From: Bacteroidia bacterium
Lineage (GTDB): Bacteria > Bacteroidota > Bacteroidia > J057
NCBI GenBank assembly: GCA_022760475.1
Contig: JALEFZ010000049.1
Coordinates: 1-64,000 of the forward strand
Direction of reading: 5' to 3'
Length of the DNA: 64,000 nucleotides
The translations under genes and the position numbers were made by a program. The first letter of the stretch is position 1; the number at the start of each line of letters is the position of its first letter. Shown piece by piece: positions 17,428 through 26,643 of the stretch. Under the pieces are notes generated by a model. The model made no database searches and was not told where the DNA came from. It was given only the letters and a program-made list of their open reading frames with translations.

Positions 17428-18345
17428 ATGCATCGCTGCCTTTTTCCTTTAGTGATTGTCTTTTTCATGAGCTGTAAAGCTGAAAAACAGCCATTACCAG
17501 AGGGGAAAGGAGCACTTCTTTTGACTGATTTTGCTTCCTTCGAAGAATTCAAGCAAGTAGTGGATATCGAATATGGTCAGTATGTAGCAAGTACAAATCC
17601 AAGTATTTTTAGGCCATTTGTCCGCCTTCGACACCGTGGGGCAGGGAAAGAAGTGAGCAGTGTGCTTCGCAAAGGCATGAGTGAACATGACTTCAAGGAT
17701 GCAAAGAAAGGAGGTTTTTGGGCAAAAGTCTGGCTAGTGATCAATACTCCCTATGGATTATGGAAGAAAAATGATATCAAACGGGTCTATGCCCTGTCCA
17801 AACGTAGAGGGGCAGCATTTGGAGAAGGAGATGTAGCTTTTTACGACCTGGCACAAAACATGATGCTCAACATCGACCAGGTAGATAGAAAAAAACTGAC
17901 TTTCGAAGAACTAGGAGAAAAAGGCTTTATCAATACCTTCAACCATGTGACTGCCCAGGCTTTTGTAAGCAGTATTTTTACCGAAGATCTTGCTGATTAT
18001 ATTGCTGATACCCACGAACGAGCAAATATGGCGGAACTCATTTCAGGAGATTTTAGCGAAGCACAGATTGCAGATATGAAAACTGGTCCTACGGACAATT
18101 ATCTGGATATCATCAATAACGAATGGGGACAGGAGCTGGGAAAGAGACTTAGGAAGAAGTACAAGATCAACCGACGTACCCAGTGGACGCCCATGCTCCT
18201 GCGACAGTACCTCAACGAAGTCCAAAGCTATTACAGCTGGTGCTTTGATATCGGTTTCGAACCGTTTACAGATGAAGATGAAGTGGTGATTCGATTCAGT
18301 AAAAAAATTAATCGGGTTCTGAAAGAAGTTCCATCGGTCAATTGA
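17428..18345 (+). CDS. Lipoprotein with DUF6973-like domain
   Basis: A 305-residue lipoprotein (lipobox FFMSC, Cys13). The region ~165-245 carries NTFNHVTAQAF, then ADTHERAN and later DIINNEWGQELGKRL. The order N-x-x-H ... HE ... D-x-x-N-N-x-x-G is the pattern I associate with DUF6973, a helical domain with conserved His, Glu and Asp that may bind metal. Function is unknown. It converges with the pentapeptide-repeat gene, 7 bp between stops. The assignment is from motif recall and should be treated as moderate. Confidence 0.6.
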   Translation: MHRCLFPLVIVFFMSCKAEKQPLPEGKGALLLTDFASFEEFKQVVDIEYGQYVASTNPSIFRPFVRLRHRGAGKEVSSVLRKGMSEHDFKDAKKGGFWAKVWLVINTPYGLWKKNDIKRVYALSKRRGAAFGEGDVAFYDLAQNMMLNIDQVDRKKLTFEELGEKGFINTFNHVTAQAFVSSIFTEDLADYIADTHERANMAELISGDFSEAQIADMKTGPTDNYLDIINNEWGQELGKRLRKKYKINRRTQWTPMLLRQYLNEVQSYYSWCFDIGFEPFTDEDEVVIRFSKKINRVLKEVPSVN

Positions 18346-18352
18346 CTTGACC

Positions 18353-19390
18353 CTATTTTCCTTTGAGCAATAGCTGAAATCCTTTCCTCTTGCTTTTGAC
18401 TGGAGTAATATCGTACCTGGAACGAACATCTAAAGCTCCCTCTACCTGCCACGTATCAAGTTTGTCGAACCAATTTTCCTCTTCAAACTTCGCCTCCCTC
18501 AATAAAATCTCCCACATGTTCGCCTTTTCAAAGGTAGCGCGATCGATAAGGGTTACCCGCATGTCGAGTCTGTTGAGGTTTGCTCCGGTAAAATTGGCTT
18601 GGCTAAGGTCTGAGCCAAAGACATCGGCTCTTTCGAGTGAGGCTCCCTGGAAGAAGACAGCCTTCAGCGTGGAATAATGCAACAGGACGCAGCTCAATTC
18701 TGCTCCTCGAAATTTGGCATTGCTCATGTCTACACCTTTCATGATGGCACCATTGAGGAATGTATGGTCCATCTCCGCCCAGGCAAGATTAGCTCGATGA
18801 AATAGGCTTCCGCTAAAGTCTGCACTATCAGCCTTGATGCCCCAGAGGTTGCAAGACCGGAGGTCCGCATTTCTTATTTGTGTCCCTTCTAGACGTGCTG
18901 ACCTTAGGTTGGAGTTGACCAGCTTGATGCCATTAAGGTTGAGACCAGATAGATTGGCCCCTTCTAGCTCGGCGCCAGCAAAAGAGCATTTTTGCAGAAT
19001 TTGGCCCCAGGATGTAGGGGCTATATCCAGTTGAAGCAATTGTTGCAAAAGCTGTCCCCTTGCCTTGCTGTAAGAACCTGGCTTTTCCAGGTAGCTGATG
19101 GATTTCTCGCTAAAGGTCTCATTTAGCAATACAAGCTGTTGGATCGAACGCCCACTTAATTTTCTCTCATTGCTTTGAGCCATTTCCTGCTCGATCTTAT
19201 CTATCAACTGATAGACCAATTGGAGTTGTTGGTTATCTAGGTCAGATTTTTCTTTTCGCTCCTGATTTTGAAGCTGTACTTGTTGAAGTTCTTTTAGTTC
19301 ATGATTGGAAGAGGACGAATTGTAAATATTCAATCCCAGTAGGAAAATTACGATAAGGATCAGTACGAGAAACAATCTGCTTTGCTGCAT
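18353..19390 (-). CDS. Membrane-anchored pentapeptide-repeat protein
   Basis: A 345-residue protein. Residues 6-23 form a single membrane anchor, ~30-70 a Gln/Glu-rich coiled coil, ~85-125 a helical linker. Pentapeptide repeats of the A(D/N)LXX type fill ~130-290: FAGAELEGANLSGLNLNG, NADLRSCNLWG, ANFTGANLNRLD and others, giving a quadrilateral beta helix. Such proteins act as binding scaffolds; no DNA-gyrase-protecting signature can be claimed. The coiled coil suggests oligomerisation in the periplasm or cytoplasm. Confidence 0.85.
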   Translation of the reverse strand: MQQSRLFLVLILIVIFLLGLNIYNSSSSNHELKELQQVQLQNQERKEKSDLDNQQLQLVYQLIDKIEQEMAQSNERKLSGRSIQQLVLLNETFSEKSISYLEKPGSYSKARGQLLQQLLQLDIAPTSWGQILQKCSFAGAELEGANLSGLNLNGIKLVNSNLRSARLEGTQIRNADLRSCNLWGIKADSADFSGSLFHRANLAWAEMDHTFLNGAIMKGVDMSNAKFRGAELSCVLLHYSTLKAVFFQGASLERADVFGSDLSQANFTGANLNRLDMRVTLIDRATFEKANMWEILLREAKFEEENWFDKLDTWQVEGALDVRSRYDITPVKSKRKGFQLLLKGK

Positions 19391-19413
19391 GAATATGAGT
19401 TCCGATAGGAATT

Positions 19414-19480
19414 TGAACTTAGGTTCTTAAAGTACAACTGTAATCCAGAAGGATAAATCTCAAACAGTTTCTAAGTCCTT
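19414..19480 (+). repeat. Partial copy of a second dispersed intergenic element
   Basis: Very similar to 59367-59430: AGGTTCTTAA, then CAACTGTAA, then GATAAATCTCAAACAG and TTTCTAA in the same order and spacing. In this copy ACTTAG (about 19417) pairs with CTAAGT (about 19470) and AACTGT with ACAGTT, so the unit can fold as a hairpin. It lies between the pentapeptide-repeat gene and the DUF1330 gene. Confidence 0.55.
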
Positions 19481-19510
19481 GATCAATCAATCCTTAAATT
19501 TACAAACTTT

Positions 19511-19933
19511 TTAAAATGCTGTCTGAGACATGGGTAATAAGCGTGAGTCCTCCAAAGCTGCCGTTCTATGGCCTGCGATCTTGAGGTAGTTTGGGTTCTG
19601 GGCAAAAGCCATGAATACTTCCACTGATTCATATTGAACCATGATGACCATGTCCCATTTTTCTTCCTCAGGCCCTATTAAGAAAGCTTTGGCCGCACCG
19701 AAAAATAGCGGTTTGGCACCAGCTTCTTGAAGCAGGGGCGCGGTATGCTTCATGTACAATTCGTAGGCCTCCAGACCTGAGAGTTCTCCCTCCGGTTTGA
19801 GTTGTGGATATTGAGCGTAGTCAGCCTTGTCTTTAAACCTAAGCAGGTTTAGCATGACGATTTTTCCTTTGCCTTGGAATTGTTGGTAAAAAGCCTTCCC
19901 AGTTTCAGGATTGGGACTAATGTAATTTGGCAT
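19511..19933 (-). CDS. DUF1330 family protein
   Basis: 140 residues from the ATG at 19933 (an upstream in-frame start would add 16 residues that do not fit the family). The ferredoxin-like (dimeric alpha+beta barrel) fold is indicated by IVMLNLLRFKD (~22-32), then the ALGLEAYELYMKH-like helix, AKPLFFGAAKAFLIG, DMVIMVQYESVEVFMAF and a C-terminal HRTAALEDSRLLPM. DUF1330 proteins are small cytoplasmic proteins related to antibiotic biosynthesis monooxygenase-like barrels; the reaction is not established. Confidence 0.82.
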   Translation of the reverse strand: MPNYISPNPETGKAFYQQFQGKGKIVMLNLLRFKDKADYAQYPQLKPEGELSGLEAYELYMKHTAPLLQEAGAKPLFFGAAKAFLIGPEEEKWDMVIMVQYESVEVFMAFAQNPNYLKIAGHRTAALEDSRLLPMSQTAF

Positions 19934-20053
19934 GCCTGTCTTTTTCCAAAATCTACAATATCGCAGGCTTGATTCCAACAATAGCCTGGATGCTGAAAGT
20001 GGTAATTTTAGAGAAAATTCATTGTACGGCTTACTTGGGCAATCGTCAAGGAA

Positions 20054-20087
20054 TTAAAAAAGCCATCTCCAAAAAGAGATGGCTTTT
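20054..20087 (-). terminator. Intrinsic terminator of the plastocyanin/OB-repeat gene
   Basis: On the minus strand a perfect stem GCCATCTC / GAGATGGC with a six-base loop is followed by a run of six T. It lies 43 bp beyond the stop codon at 20130. On the plus strand the T run is shorter, so termination is expected mainly for the minus strand. Confidence 0.8.
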
Positions 20088-20129
20088 CATTTATCCTAAA
20101 AGCGATTCAAAAAAGATCGAATCGTTTCC

Positions 20130-22616
20130 TTATTTTCTGATTACAACTTTACGAACAGCTTTTCCTGCTGCAGTTTCTACCACAAGGTTGTAGATTCCCT
20201 CATTCAGGTCAGAAACATTTAGAGTCAATCTGCTTTGCTTTGCCTCCATTACTTTTACGCTGCGGCCCATCATGTCCAATAGCTGAACACGTTCCATTCT
20301 TGAATCTTCAAGTTCAACAACCAATAGATTTTGGGCTGGGTTAGGATATACACGAAGATCAAGTTCAAAGTTTGGCTCAGAGTTGGTTGCGATTATCACT
20401 ACGTCTGACTGCATACGTGGCAGCAATTGGTAGGCTTCGAGAAATGGGTTACTTGAATCAAATTGAGTGATTATACCTGTAATGTTCAGGCTGTCAGTCA
20501 AGGCAGGAGCTGGTAGCTCGTCTACATCTGTATCTCTATCCACACGTACAGTCAGTGTTACTGTACCATTGGTGAACTCTACATTTCCATTGTCTCCAGG
20601 AGCTGGCCATTGCACGGTATCTACGATAGAGAAGCCTTCTATGGTTACCAGGAAGGATTCGTTCTCTTCTCCAAAGCTGTTTACTACTTCAGGAGCTCTT
20701 AGGGTATTTCCTGAAGATACCAGCAAAATGGAATCAGGAATAATTTCGGTAAGTCCATTGAATTGAGCAATATTCCCAATTACATGTATGGAGTCTCCCA
20801 TGCTTACGGTATAACCTGAGACGTCATTGAAGTTGAATACATTGATGAAGCCGCTGGTATCAGCCATAAAGAAGGAGTATCCGGCATTTCCATCATAGTC
20901 CACAGAGTGTACCACCCCACGAAGTTCACATGTAACGTTCAAAGAGTCAGCCACACCATCCATGTCTTCACCATGAACTTCGGCAATGCTGTAAACAGGA
21001 GTTGCAGGCGGTGGAGGAGGTACAGTAGCTGGGGCAATGTCAGTGTGGAATCTAGGCAGGATCTGATATCCTTCCAGGAAGGGGGCATTTCCATCAAACT
21101 GGTTGATGATACCTGTAATGTTGTATACAACACCTGCCATAGGAGGAGCGTTTCCAAGGATATCTGTATCAGAATCAATCCTTACGATGATGGTGTCTGT
21201 ACCGTTGGTGAATTGAACATTGTCGCTGCTGGTAGGCCACTGGGCGATATCTACGATGCTATAACCTTCGATGGTTGCCAGGAAGCTCTCGTTGGACTCA
21301 CCAAATGAAGTAACTACGGTAGTATCAAAGGAATTTCCTTGGGAAATCAGTTCAATAGAATCAGGAATCAATTCTACCAATCCATTGAATTGGGCAATGG
21401 CCCCAACTGCATGGATAGAGTCTCCCAGAGTAACAGTATATGCAGAAACATCGTTGAAATTGAAGATGTTGATCGCTCCTGTATTGTCTGCTATGTAGAA
21501 AGAAATACCATTGTTTCCGTCATAATCTACGGAAGTAACCACCCCACGAAGCTCACAAGCTACGCCGAGAGAGTCTGCTACACCAGAAGTTGCATCTTCC
21601 TTATGCACTGTGGCAATGGGATATACAGGTAGACATTCTGAGTTTAACAGAACTACATCATCTACTGTACTGGGCAGCAACTGCCATCCTGTGTTGAATG
21701 GACTACCACTTCCATCAAACTGGGAAGCCGCACCTGAGAAGTTCAGGGTATCCGTAGGCCTTGGAGCTTGAAGGTTGTATCCAAACGACTCATCGTCAAG
21801 GCGCACGACGAAGGTATCGGTTCCGTTACTTACCTGTACATTGAATCCTGAACCTGAGTTGGTCCACTGAGTTGTATCAAGCAAGTATACTTTTTGGAGC
21901 TTGATGTAATTGCCTTCATTGGAGTCATCAATTGTTGTTGTGATTTCAGGCAAGCCAATGCTGTTTCCAGATGAAATCAAGGCGATGCTATCAGGAATGA
22001 TTTCAATCAGGCCATTGAACTGGTCGATGCTACCAACTACGTGGATGGAGTCCCCTACATTTACCTGATATCCTGATACATCATTGAAATTAAATACATT
22101 GATGCCACCAGTGTTGTCCTTCATGTAGAATTGAACTCCATTGCCACCACGAAAATCTTCGCTGTATACCAGACCACGAAGCTCACATGCTACACTTAGA
22201 GAGTCTGCGACTCCATTCATGTCTTCAGTGCTTACTGTGGCAATGTCATAAATGGGAGGAGCCATAGAGACTGCATTTACGGTGATGGTTGCTACCATTC
22301 CACCTCCTGCGTGGGGATCGCACTGATAGTTATAGGTTCCGGGAGTGTTGAAACGGAAACCATAAGTCCAACTTGAACTGGATGCTCCTCCATTGGAAAA
22401 TCCAACCGGGTTCATAGAATAAGTAGCCTGGCTACCATTTACATTGTGGAAGCCACCTGCATTTGTCCAGGTTACGCTGTCGCCCTGGTCAATCGTCAGG
22501 CTGGAAGGTGAGAAGGCTAAGCTGGCTCCACCCACAGAAACAGTGTGGTTGGTCTGGGCAAAAGCCGTACTAGACGCCAAAATGACAGATAAGATTGCGT
22601 AAAAGAATCTTTTCAT
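20130..22616 (-). CDS. Secreted plastocyanin-like protein with three OB-fold-type repeats and T9SS tail
   Basis: An 828-residue protein. Signal peptide 1-21. Residues ~22-112 are a cupredoxin domain with a complete type 1 copper set: His57 (GGFHNVNG), Cys99, His102 and Met107 (CDPHAGGGM). Three tandem units of about 180-200 residues follow, each opening with a (V/I)Y-x-IA-x-V line and containing ADSLxVxCELRG, then (I/N)VFNFNDVS and GDSIHxxGxIxQFNGLxEIIPDSI; these resemble OB-fold nucleic-acid-binding-like domains found in exported nucleases and DUF5689 proteins. Residues ~755-828 are a T9SS sorting domain (VYPNPAQNLLVVEL, MMGRSVKVM, LNEGIYNLVVE). It is thus a surface or released copper protein; the repeats may bind polysaccharide or DNA. 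No nuclease domain is present. Confidence 0.82.
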   Translation of the reverse strand: MKRFFYAILSVILASSTAFAQTNHTVSVGGASLAFSPSSLTIDQGDSVTWTNAGGFHNVNGSQATYSMNPVGFSNGGASSSSWTYGFRFNTPGTYNYQCDPHAGGGMVATITVNAVSMAPPIYDIATVSTEDMNGVADSLSVACELRGLVYSEDFRGGNGVQFYMKDNTGGINVFNFNDVSGYQVNVGDSIHVVGSIDQFNGLIEIIPDSIALISSGNSIGLPEITTTIDDSNEGNYIKLQKVYLLDTTQWTNSGSGFNVQVSNGTDTFVVRLDDESFGYNLQAPRPTDTLNFSGAASQFDGSGSPFNTGWQLLPSTVDDVVLLNSECLPVYPIATVHKEDATSGVADSLGVACELRGVVTSVDYDGNNGISFYIADNTGAINIFNFNDVSAYTVTLGDSIHAVGAIAQFNGLVELIPDSIELISQGNSFDTTVVTSFGESNESFLATIEGYSIVDIAQWPTSSDNVQFTNGTDTIIVRIDSDTDILGNAPPMAGVVYNITGIINQFDGNAPFLEGYQILPRFHTDIAPATVPPPPPATPVYSIAEVHGEDMDGVADSLNVTCELRGVVHSVDYDGNAGYSFFMADTSGFINVFNFNDVSGYTVSMGDSIHVIGNIAQFNGLTEIIPDSILLVSSGNTLRAPEVVNSFGEENESFLVTIEGFSIVDTVQWPAPGDNGNVEFTNGTVTLTVRVDRDTDVDELPAPALTDSLNITGIITQFDSSNPFLEAYQLLPRMQSDVVIIATNSEPNFELDLRVYPNPAQNLLVVELEDSRMERVQLLDMMGRSVKVMEAKQSRLTLNVSDLNEGIYNLVVETAAGKAVRKVVIRK

Positions 22617-22803
22617 GTGAAAAAGTTATTGCGTTGAAAAATGGTAATTGGCACGAATATAAGGGATCAAAAATTAAGGGAATATTAAAGTTGATGTGGC
22701 TAAGTCCTTGATTATAAAATGTATGGCAAAAAATAACCTTCAACTTTGGAAAAAGTTGAAGGAAACATATCTATTGTAAATAGAATAAATGTAAGAAGTA
22801 AGG

Positions 22804-23091
22804 TTAGCCCTTCATCCTTAATACATGGGGGCTTGTTTTGGGTACTCGTTCAATCATTTCTCTGGCTTCTAGGTCCAGTTTGACAGATACCAGATACCAG
22901 AGGATTTTGCCGTCAAAGCTGCTTTTTAATTCATCCAAAGCCAGGTCATTCAAGTCTTGATAGCTGATTTCTCCATAAGAACTGATGGTAGAGAGTATGA
23001 AGTCTTTCATCGCCTCATACCTCCGCTTCAAGATATTTACACCCTTTTTACCTTGTGGATGTAGGGTAAGGAATCTTTCTTCTTTTGTCAT
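22804..23091 (-). CDS. DUF6958-like small protein
   Basis: 95 residues from the ATG at 23091; a start at 23130 would add 13 residues. Sequence pattern: HPQGKKGVNILKRRYEAMKD (~8-27), ISYQDLNDLALDEL (~42-55), SFDGKILWYLVSVKLDLEAR (~57-76) and IERVPKTSPHVLRM at the end. This matches what I remember of the DUF6958 family, small cytoplasmic, possibly helix-turn-helix proteins of unknown role. No neighbouring gene explains it. Confidence 0.65.
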   Translation of the reverse strand: MTKEERFLTLHPQGKKGVNILKRRYEAMKDFILSTISSYGEISYQDLNDLALDELKSSFDGKILWYLVSVKLDLEAREMIERVPKTSPHVLRMKG

Positions 23092-23194
23092 ATGATAGTA
23101 TGTTGATGTATCTCCTTTACGGCAATTCATCACTTATTGATTCTGATTAGTTAAGGTCATATCACAATTCCGCAGGAAATACCATGTCTCAGGA

Positions 23195-23743
23195 TTAATT
23201 TTCTTTGAGGATGCGAATGTAATTCGACCATGGGCCAACATCCTCTCCATAGTGCTTTACAAAAACCCTTGATATCTGATACAAATGGCTCATGTCATGA
23301 ACAGTCCAGCTTGCAATTAACTGTCTTAGGTTGACCTCTCCCAAGTCAGGATGGATGCCCTTCAACTCCAACTCTTTGTCTCCCAGCTTCCATGATTTCA
23401 TGGTATCAATGTTTTGAATCCTAAGGCTTTCAAATTCATCTATGAGTTGCTGGATGCTTTTGCCTACAGAAGTCTTTTCCTGCGCAAAGCGATCAAATGG
23501 AACAAAAGTTTTGTCCTGAATTTCTTCGGATAGGATGATCCTTGCGCGGGGAATCCAGTCTGTCAGTTCTCCGTGGATGAGGTGTCCCATGATGTCAAAG
23601 ACACTCCAGGTGTTTGGACCTTCGTTGATGTGGTTCCAGTCAAATGGAAGGTCATAAAAGAGGCTTCGCATAGCCTTGGGAGTCCTTTCAAGGAGAGCAA
23701 TTGATTTATTTAGGTCGAAATTCATATGGTCTAATTGGAGCAA
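23195..23743 (-). CDS. DinB-family protein
   Basis: 182 residues (an alternative ATG at 23725 removes six). It has the four-helix DinB bundle with the metal-binding histidines visible as MGHLIHGE (~50-57) and VHDMSHLYQIS (~143-153), and the typical TWSVFDIMGHL line. DinB proteins are metal-dependent putative thiol transferases or hydrolases. It forms a minus-strand series of small genes and is separated by 33 bp from the stop of the next one upstream. Confidence 0.85.
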   Translation of the reverse strand: MLQLDHMNFDLNKSIALLERTPKAMRSLFYDLPFDWNHINEGPNTWSVFDIMGHLIHGELTDWIPRARIILSEEIQDKTFVPFDRFAQEKTSVGKSIQQLIDEFESLRIQNIDTMKSWKLGDKELELKGIHPDLGEVNLRQLIASWTVHDMSHLYQISRVFVKHYGEDVGPWSNYIRILKEN

Positions 23744-23776
23744 AACATCCTCTCAAAAATAGATTTAACCCTTGCA

Positions 23777-24631
23777 TTAAGCTAAATCTTCGTATCTGTG
23801 AATCAAATATATTTCCTCAGTATTTGGGCCAGAGCCATATACAGGATCATTGCCCCCCAGGGTAAATTGACTTTCTGCCACGATCATTTCGTTGCGGTCA
23901 TATTCCCATTTGTGGAAGGCAATTAACTGCCCTGTAAGGCTCAAGGTCTTTTGTTCGGTATTCCTGCCTCGCTCATCATACTTGTATTCCCTTTGGAAAT
24001 TTTGACCGGTTTCAAAGTTTCTATGCTTCACCAATATCAGGAAGTCTTTCTCATATTCGTAGGTAATTTCCTCTAGCAGAGAATCTCTGTGGTCATGATG
24101 TTGGAAGGAAACAGGTTTTAGGTTTGAGTCGAATTGGTCAAGGGTCGTATCAATCAAATTACCGTTTGGGTCGAAGGATTTAGACAAAACCTGTGTTCCA
24201 TCATCATTAGCTTCTGTGATTCCATATCCTACATACTCTCCGTGACTATAAAATTCTTCTTTATAATTTGGCAATACTCCTTCTTTTATAATTTTCTCAA
24301 CTTCCACTCCATCCTGTATGGTTCTTTTGGTAAACCCATTTTCATGAAGCTCCTTGATCACTTGTTCATATACCTCTCCATCGAATAAAAGACTTTGTTC
24401 AAAACCTCCTTCATTTGGATAGTATTTGAAGGTGATTTCCTGGGTAATTTCGCCATTCTCCAGACTTAACTCCCTGATCAATCTCCCCTGTTTGTCATAT
24501 TCGTTTTTGATTTCTTCAACTATGCCTGAGTGGTAGGCTTTGGAATGTAGGATGCGGCCGGCTCCATTTGTAATTTCTTCCCTGATGAGGATTTCTTTGT
24601 CGTATTCTTTTCGGTAGGTAATTTTTTTCAT
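23777..24631 (-). CDS. Hypothetical protein with YD-like repeats
   Basis: 284 residues, no signal peptide. It contains several short beta-hairpin units with the pattern (Y/F)-D-x-x-G-(R/N)-L: YDKQGRLIRELSLENGEI (~47-64), FDPNGNLIDTTLDQFD (~152-167), YDERGRNTEQKTLSLTGQL (~218-236). These resemble RHS/YD repeats as found in toxin-repeat-like Bacteroidota proteins, but there are too few for an RHS shell and no toxin domain. It could be cytoplasmic or exported by another route. I do not assign a function. Confidence 0.7.
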   Translation of the reverse strand: MKKITYRKEYDKEILIREEITNGAGRILHSKAYHSGIVEEIKNEYDKQGRLIRELSLENGEITQEITFKYYPNEGGFEQSLLFDGEVYEQVIKELHENGFTKRTIQDGVEVEKIIKEGVLPNYKEEFYSHGEYVGYGITEANDDGTQVLSKSFDPNGNLIDTTLDQFDSNLKPVSFQHHDHRDSLLEEITYEYEKDFLILVKHRNFETGQNFQREYKYDERGRNTEQKTLSLTGQLIAFHKWEYDRNEMIVAESQFTLGGNDPVYGSGPNTEEIYLIHRYEDLA

Positions 24632-24709
24632 GAATAATGTTTTCTAATGTGTTGTGAGAAGCGGGCTTCCTTCATCTTGAGATATAAGTCCAGGCCCGGG
24701 ATGAATCAC

Positions 24710-25336
24710 TCAGCCTTTTTCCAAAGCATCAATATTCATAGAGGCCAGTAAATGGACATTTTGGGTAATTTTCTTAATGTCCCAATTCCACCATTGGAGT
24801 TTCATCAAGCGTTCAATTGTATCTTCAGAAAAACGCTTTCGAATCTCTTTCGCAGGGTTTCCACCTACGATGGTATAGGGTTCCACATCCTTGGTTACGG
24901 TAGCATTGGTAGCAATGATGGCTCCATCGCCTATTTTAATACCAGCCATGATGGTCGCGTTGTAGCCGATCCATACATCATTCCCAATGATCAGATCACC
25001 CTTGTTTGGGTAGGATTTCCCCTTCATGGCATCTTCCCAGCCATTCCCAAAAATGGCAAATGGGTAAGTACTCATTGCTTCTGTGAGATGATTGGCTCCA
25101 TTCATGATGAATTTTACATCCGAAGCAATCATGCAAAACTTACCTATGACCAAACGATCCCCTGTAAAATCAAACAGGTACCTGACGTTTTTTTCGAAGT
25201 TTTCAACATTCTCAAAATCATCATAATAGGTATAGTCTCCCACGATGATTTGTGGGTTTTTGACTATATTTTTTAGGAAACAAAGCCTGTTGTAATGGGC
25301 AAGTGGAAAGGGGTTGTTTTTATCCGGGCCTGTCAT
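24710..25336 (-). CDS. Vat-family xenobiotic acetyltransferase-like protein
   Basis: 208 residues with a left-handed beta helix of hexapeptide repeats (LIIGNDVWIGYNATIMAGIK, GDGAIIATNATVTKDV). The PFPLAHYNRLCFLKN opening, the YYDDFENVENFEKNV segment, the NGANHLTEAMSTYPF segment with the probable catalytic His, and the end IVGGNPAKEIRKRF are those of the Vat/CatB xenobiotic acyltransferases. Members acetylate streptogramin A or chloramphenicol, but chromosomal homologues in environmental bacteria often have other substrates. I therefore do not claim resistance. Length is normal for the family. Confidence 0.87.
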   Translation of the reverse strand: MTGPDKNNPFPLAHYNRLCFLKNIVKNPQIIVGDYTYYDDFENVENFEKNVRYLFDFTGDRLVIGKFCMIASDVKFIMNGANHLTEAMSTYPFAIFGNGWEDAMKGKSYPNKGDLIIGNDVWIGYNATIMAGIKIGDGAIIATNATVTKDVEPYTIVGGNPAKEIRKRFSEDTIERLMKLQWWNWDIKKITQNVHLLASMNIDALEKG

Positions 25337-25380
25337 GATTGTTTGCTAAATGAGGTAACAGGATGATTTAAAATAGTTTC

Positions 25381-26013
25381 TTAGGCTTCTTTTACCTTAA
25401 AACGAAGTACGGTTTTAAGTTTTTCAGGTGCAGTCCTTCTAACGTCAGAAATGTAAATTTCTCTGTGAGTTTTGTGGCTTCGGATCAGGCCTTCTGCTTC
25501 AGTAAAGTCCTCCATTATTTTAAAACTGGCAGGTTCTTCATCATAGGGGCCCAAGTGAAGCATTTGCACACAATCTCCATCTGCTATGGTCTCAAAACGT
25601 ACTTTTTCAAGCAACTCATTGGATTTAGCCTTTTTTGTATGTTCGAGCATTTCCAAAGCAAATTCTTCCGTAACAAAGTCTGGTTGGCGGATCATCAGGG
25701 TAAAGGCAAACTCATCCTTATTGAAGTTCCCTTCCTGATACTCTTTTCGACCTTGTTCGGTGAAGTCCCAAACCCCTTCCAAAGGATAAACGGTATACTC
25801 AACATAATTTTTGGGAGCAAGCTTTTTCTTGGGGCTCATTCTGATCGCATAGGTAACCGAATAGAGGGCTGAAAGGTATTCACCAAATTTTTCACTGTTG
25901 GGATTCCCAGTACCGGAGATGGTATAAAACCCAAATTCAGGTATAGTAATTCTCTCAGGACGATTTTTGGGTAGGTAAAATGTCTTTTCCTTTTTGCGCC
26001 ATTCATGTTTCAT
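25381..26013 (-). CDS. GyrI-like small-molecule-binding domain protein
   Basis: 210 residues, stand-alone GyrI-like domain (two SHS2 modules). The opening KKEKTFYLPKNRPERITIPE, FYTISGTGNPNSEKFGEYL (~27-45), then EYTVYPLEGVWDF and a C-terminal MLHLGPYDEEPASFKIMEDF (~149-168) are typical of the family also annotated as YdeI/TipAS-like. A Glu in VLHLGPYD(E) is the usual ligand-binding or hydrolytic residue. Some members hydrolyse cyclopropanoids or bind drugs. It starts 45 bp after the preceding gene's end and could be cotranscribed with the acetyltransferase-like gene. Confidence 0.85.
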   Translation of the reverse strand: MKHEWRKKEKTFYLPKNRPERITIPEFGFYTISGTGNPNSEKFGEYLSALYSVTYAIRMSPKKKLAPKNYVEYTVYPLEGVWDFTEQGRKEYQEGNFNKDEFAFTLMIRQPDFVTEEFALEMLEHTKKAKSNELLEKVRFETIADGDCVQMLHLGPYDEEPASFKIMEDFTEAEGLIRSHKTHREIYISDVRRTAPEKLKTVLRFKVKEA

Positions 26014-26079
26014 ACCGTCAAAATAGGCAAATTACATATGAAGAAAAATGAGATTATTTGACAGGCTCTCTTGCATTTG

Positions 26080-26613
26080 TCATTCCCTTTGAAGTTTTGC
26101 ACGGAGAACCATCATTACCTCAAAACTCTGGATTGGAGGAATGGTATCAGTTACTATAATCGTATCGCCACTGGTTCGATAAGGTGGAGTGGGGGCTTGG
26201 GTGATTTCATATTCTAGGAATTCATCCTCCATGCAAATTGTTGAAGCCAGGTTGAAGCCCATGCCTCCAAAATGGGTGTATAGGCAGTTTCCATTCAGGT
26301 AAGTGTCCAATAGAATGTTGTTGTGCTCATCTATGGCATAATGCCCAAGGCTGTCATTGACACTCAGGATTGAGTAAGGCCTTCGATCGGGATTCAGAGA
26401 ATCTTTCTGATAGGTGATGATGTAATTCCAGTTGCTGTCAGTCGGGCTGATTTCCAGGGACATGGGGAAGCTGTCTACGATTTGATTGTTTCCCCAGATA
26501 TTTAATGTTCCTGTCCATTTTCCCTGCCAGGATTCTGGGAAGGTCTGGCCATGCATATGATGGATGGAAGTACAAAGGATTAAGAGGGAAATAAGGCGGA
26601 GTAGGAGTGGCAT
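26080..26613 (-). CDS. Exported hypothetical protein
   Basis: 177 residues with a signal peptide (1-22, ending HMHGQ). WQGKWTGTLNIWGN near the start of the mature part and alternating strands resemble a small lipocalin or START-like beta barrel. Two cysteines (Cys110, Cys126) could form a disulfide. I recognise no named family. It has no obvious functional partner. Confidence 0.65.
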   Translation of the reverse strand: MPLLLRLISLLILCTSIHHMHGQTFPESWQGKWTGTLNIWGNNQIVDSFPMSLEISPTDSNWNYIITYQKDSLNPDRRPYSILSVNDSLGHYAIDEHNNILLDTYLNGNCLYTHFGGMGFNLASTICMEDEFLEYEITQAPTPPYRTSGDTIIVTDTIPPIQSFEVMMVLRAKLQRE

Positions 26614-26643
26614 TGGATTGAGATTGATATATTTGAACTGAAG

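Noticed and set aside
24710-25336. Calling the Vat-type protein a resistance gene
   Set aside because: Chromosomal hexapeptide acetyltransferases often have other substrates; fold alone does not show resistance.
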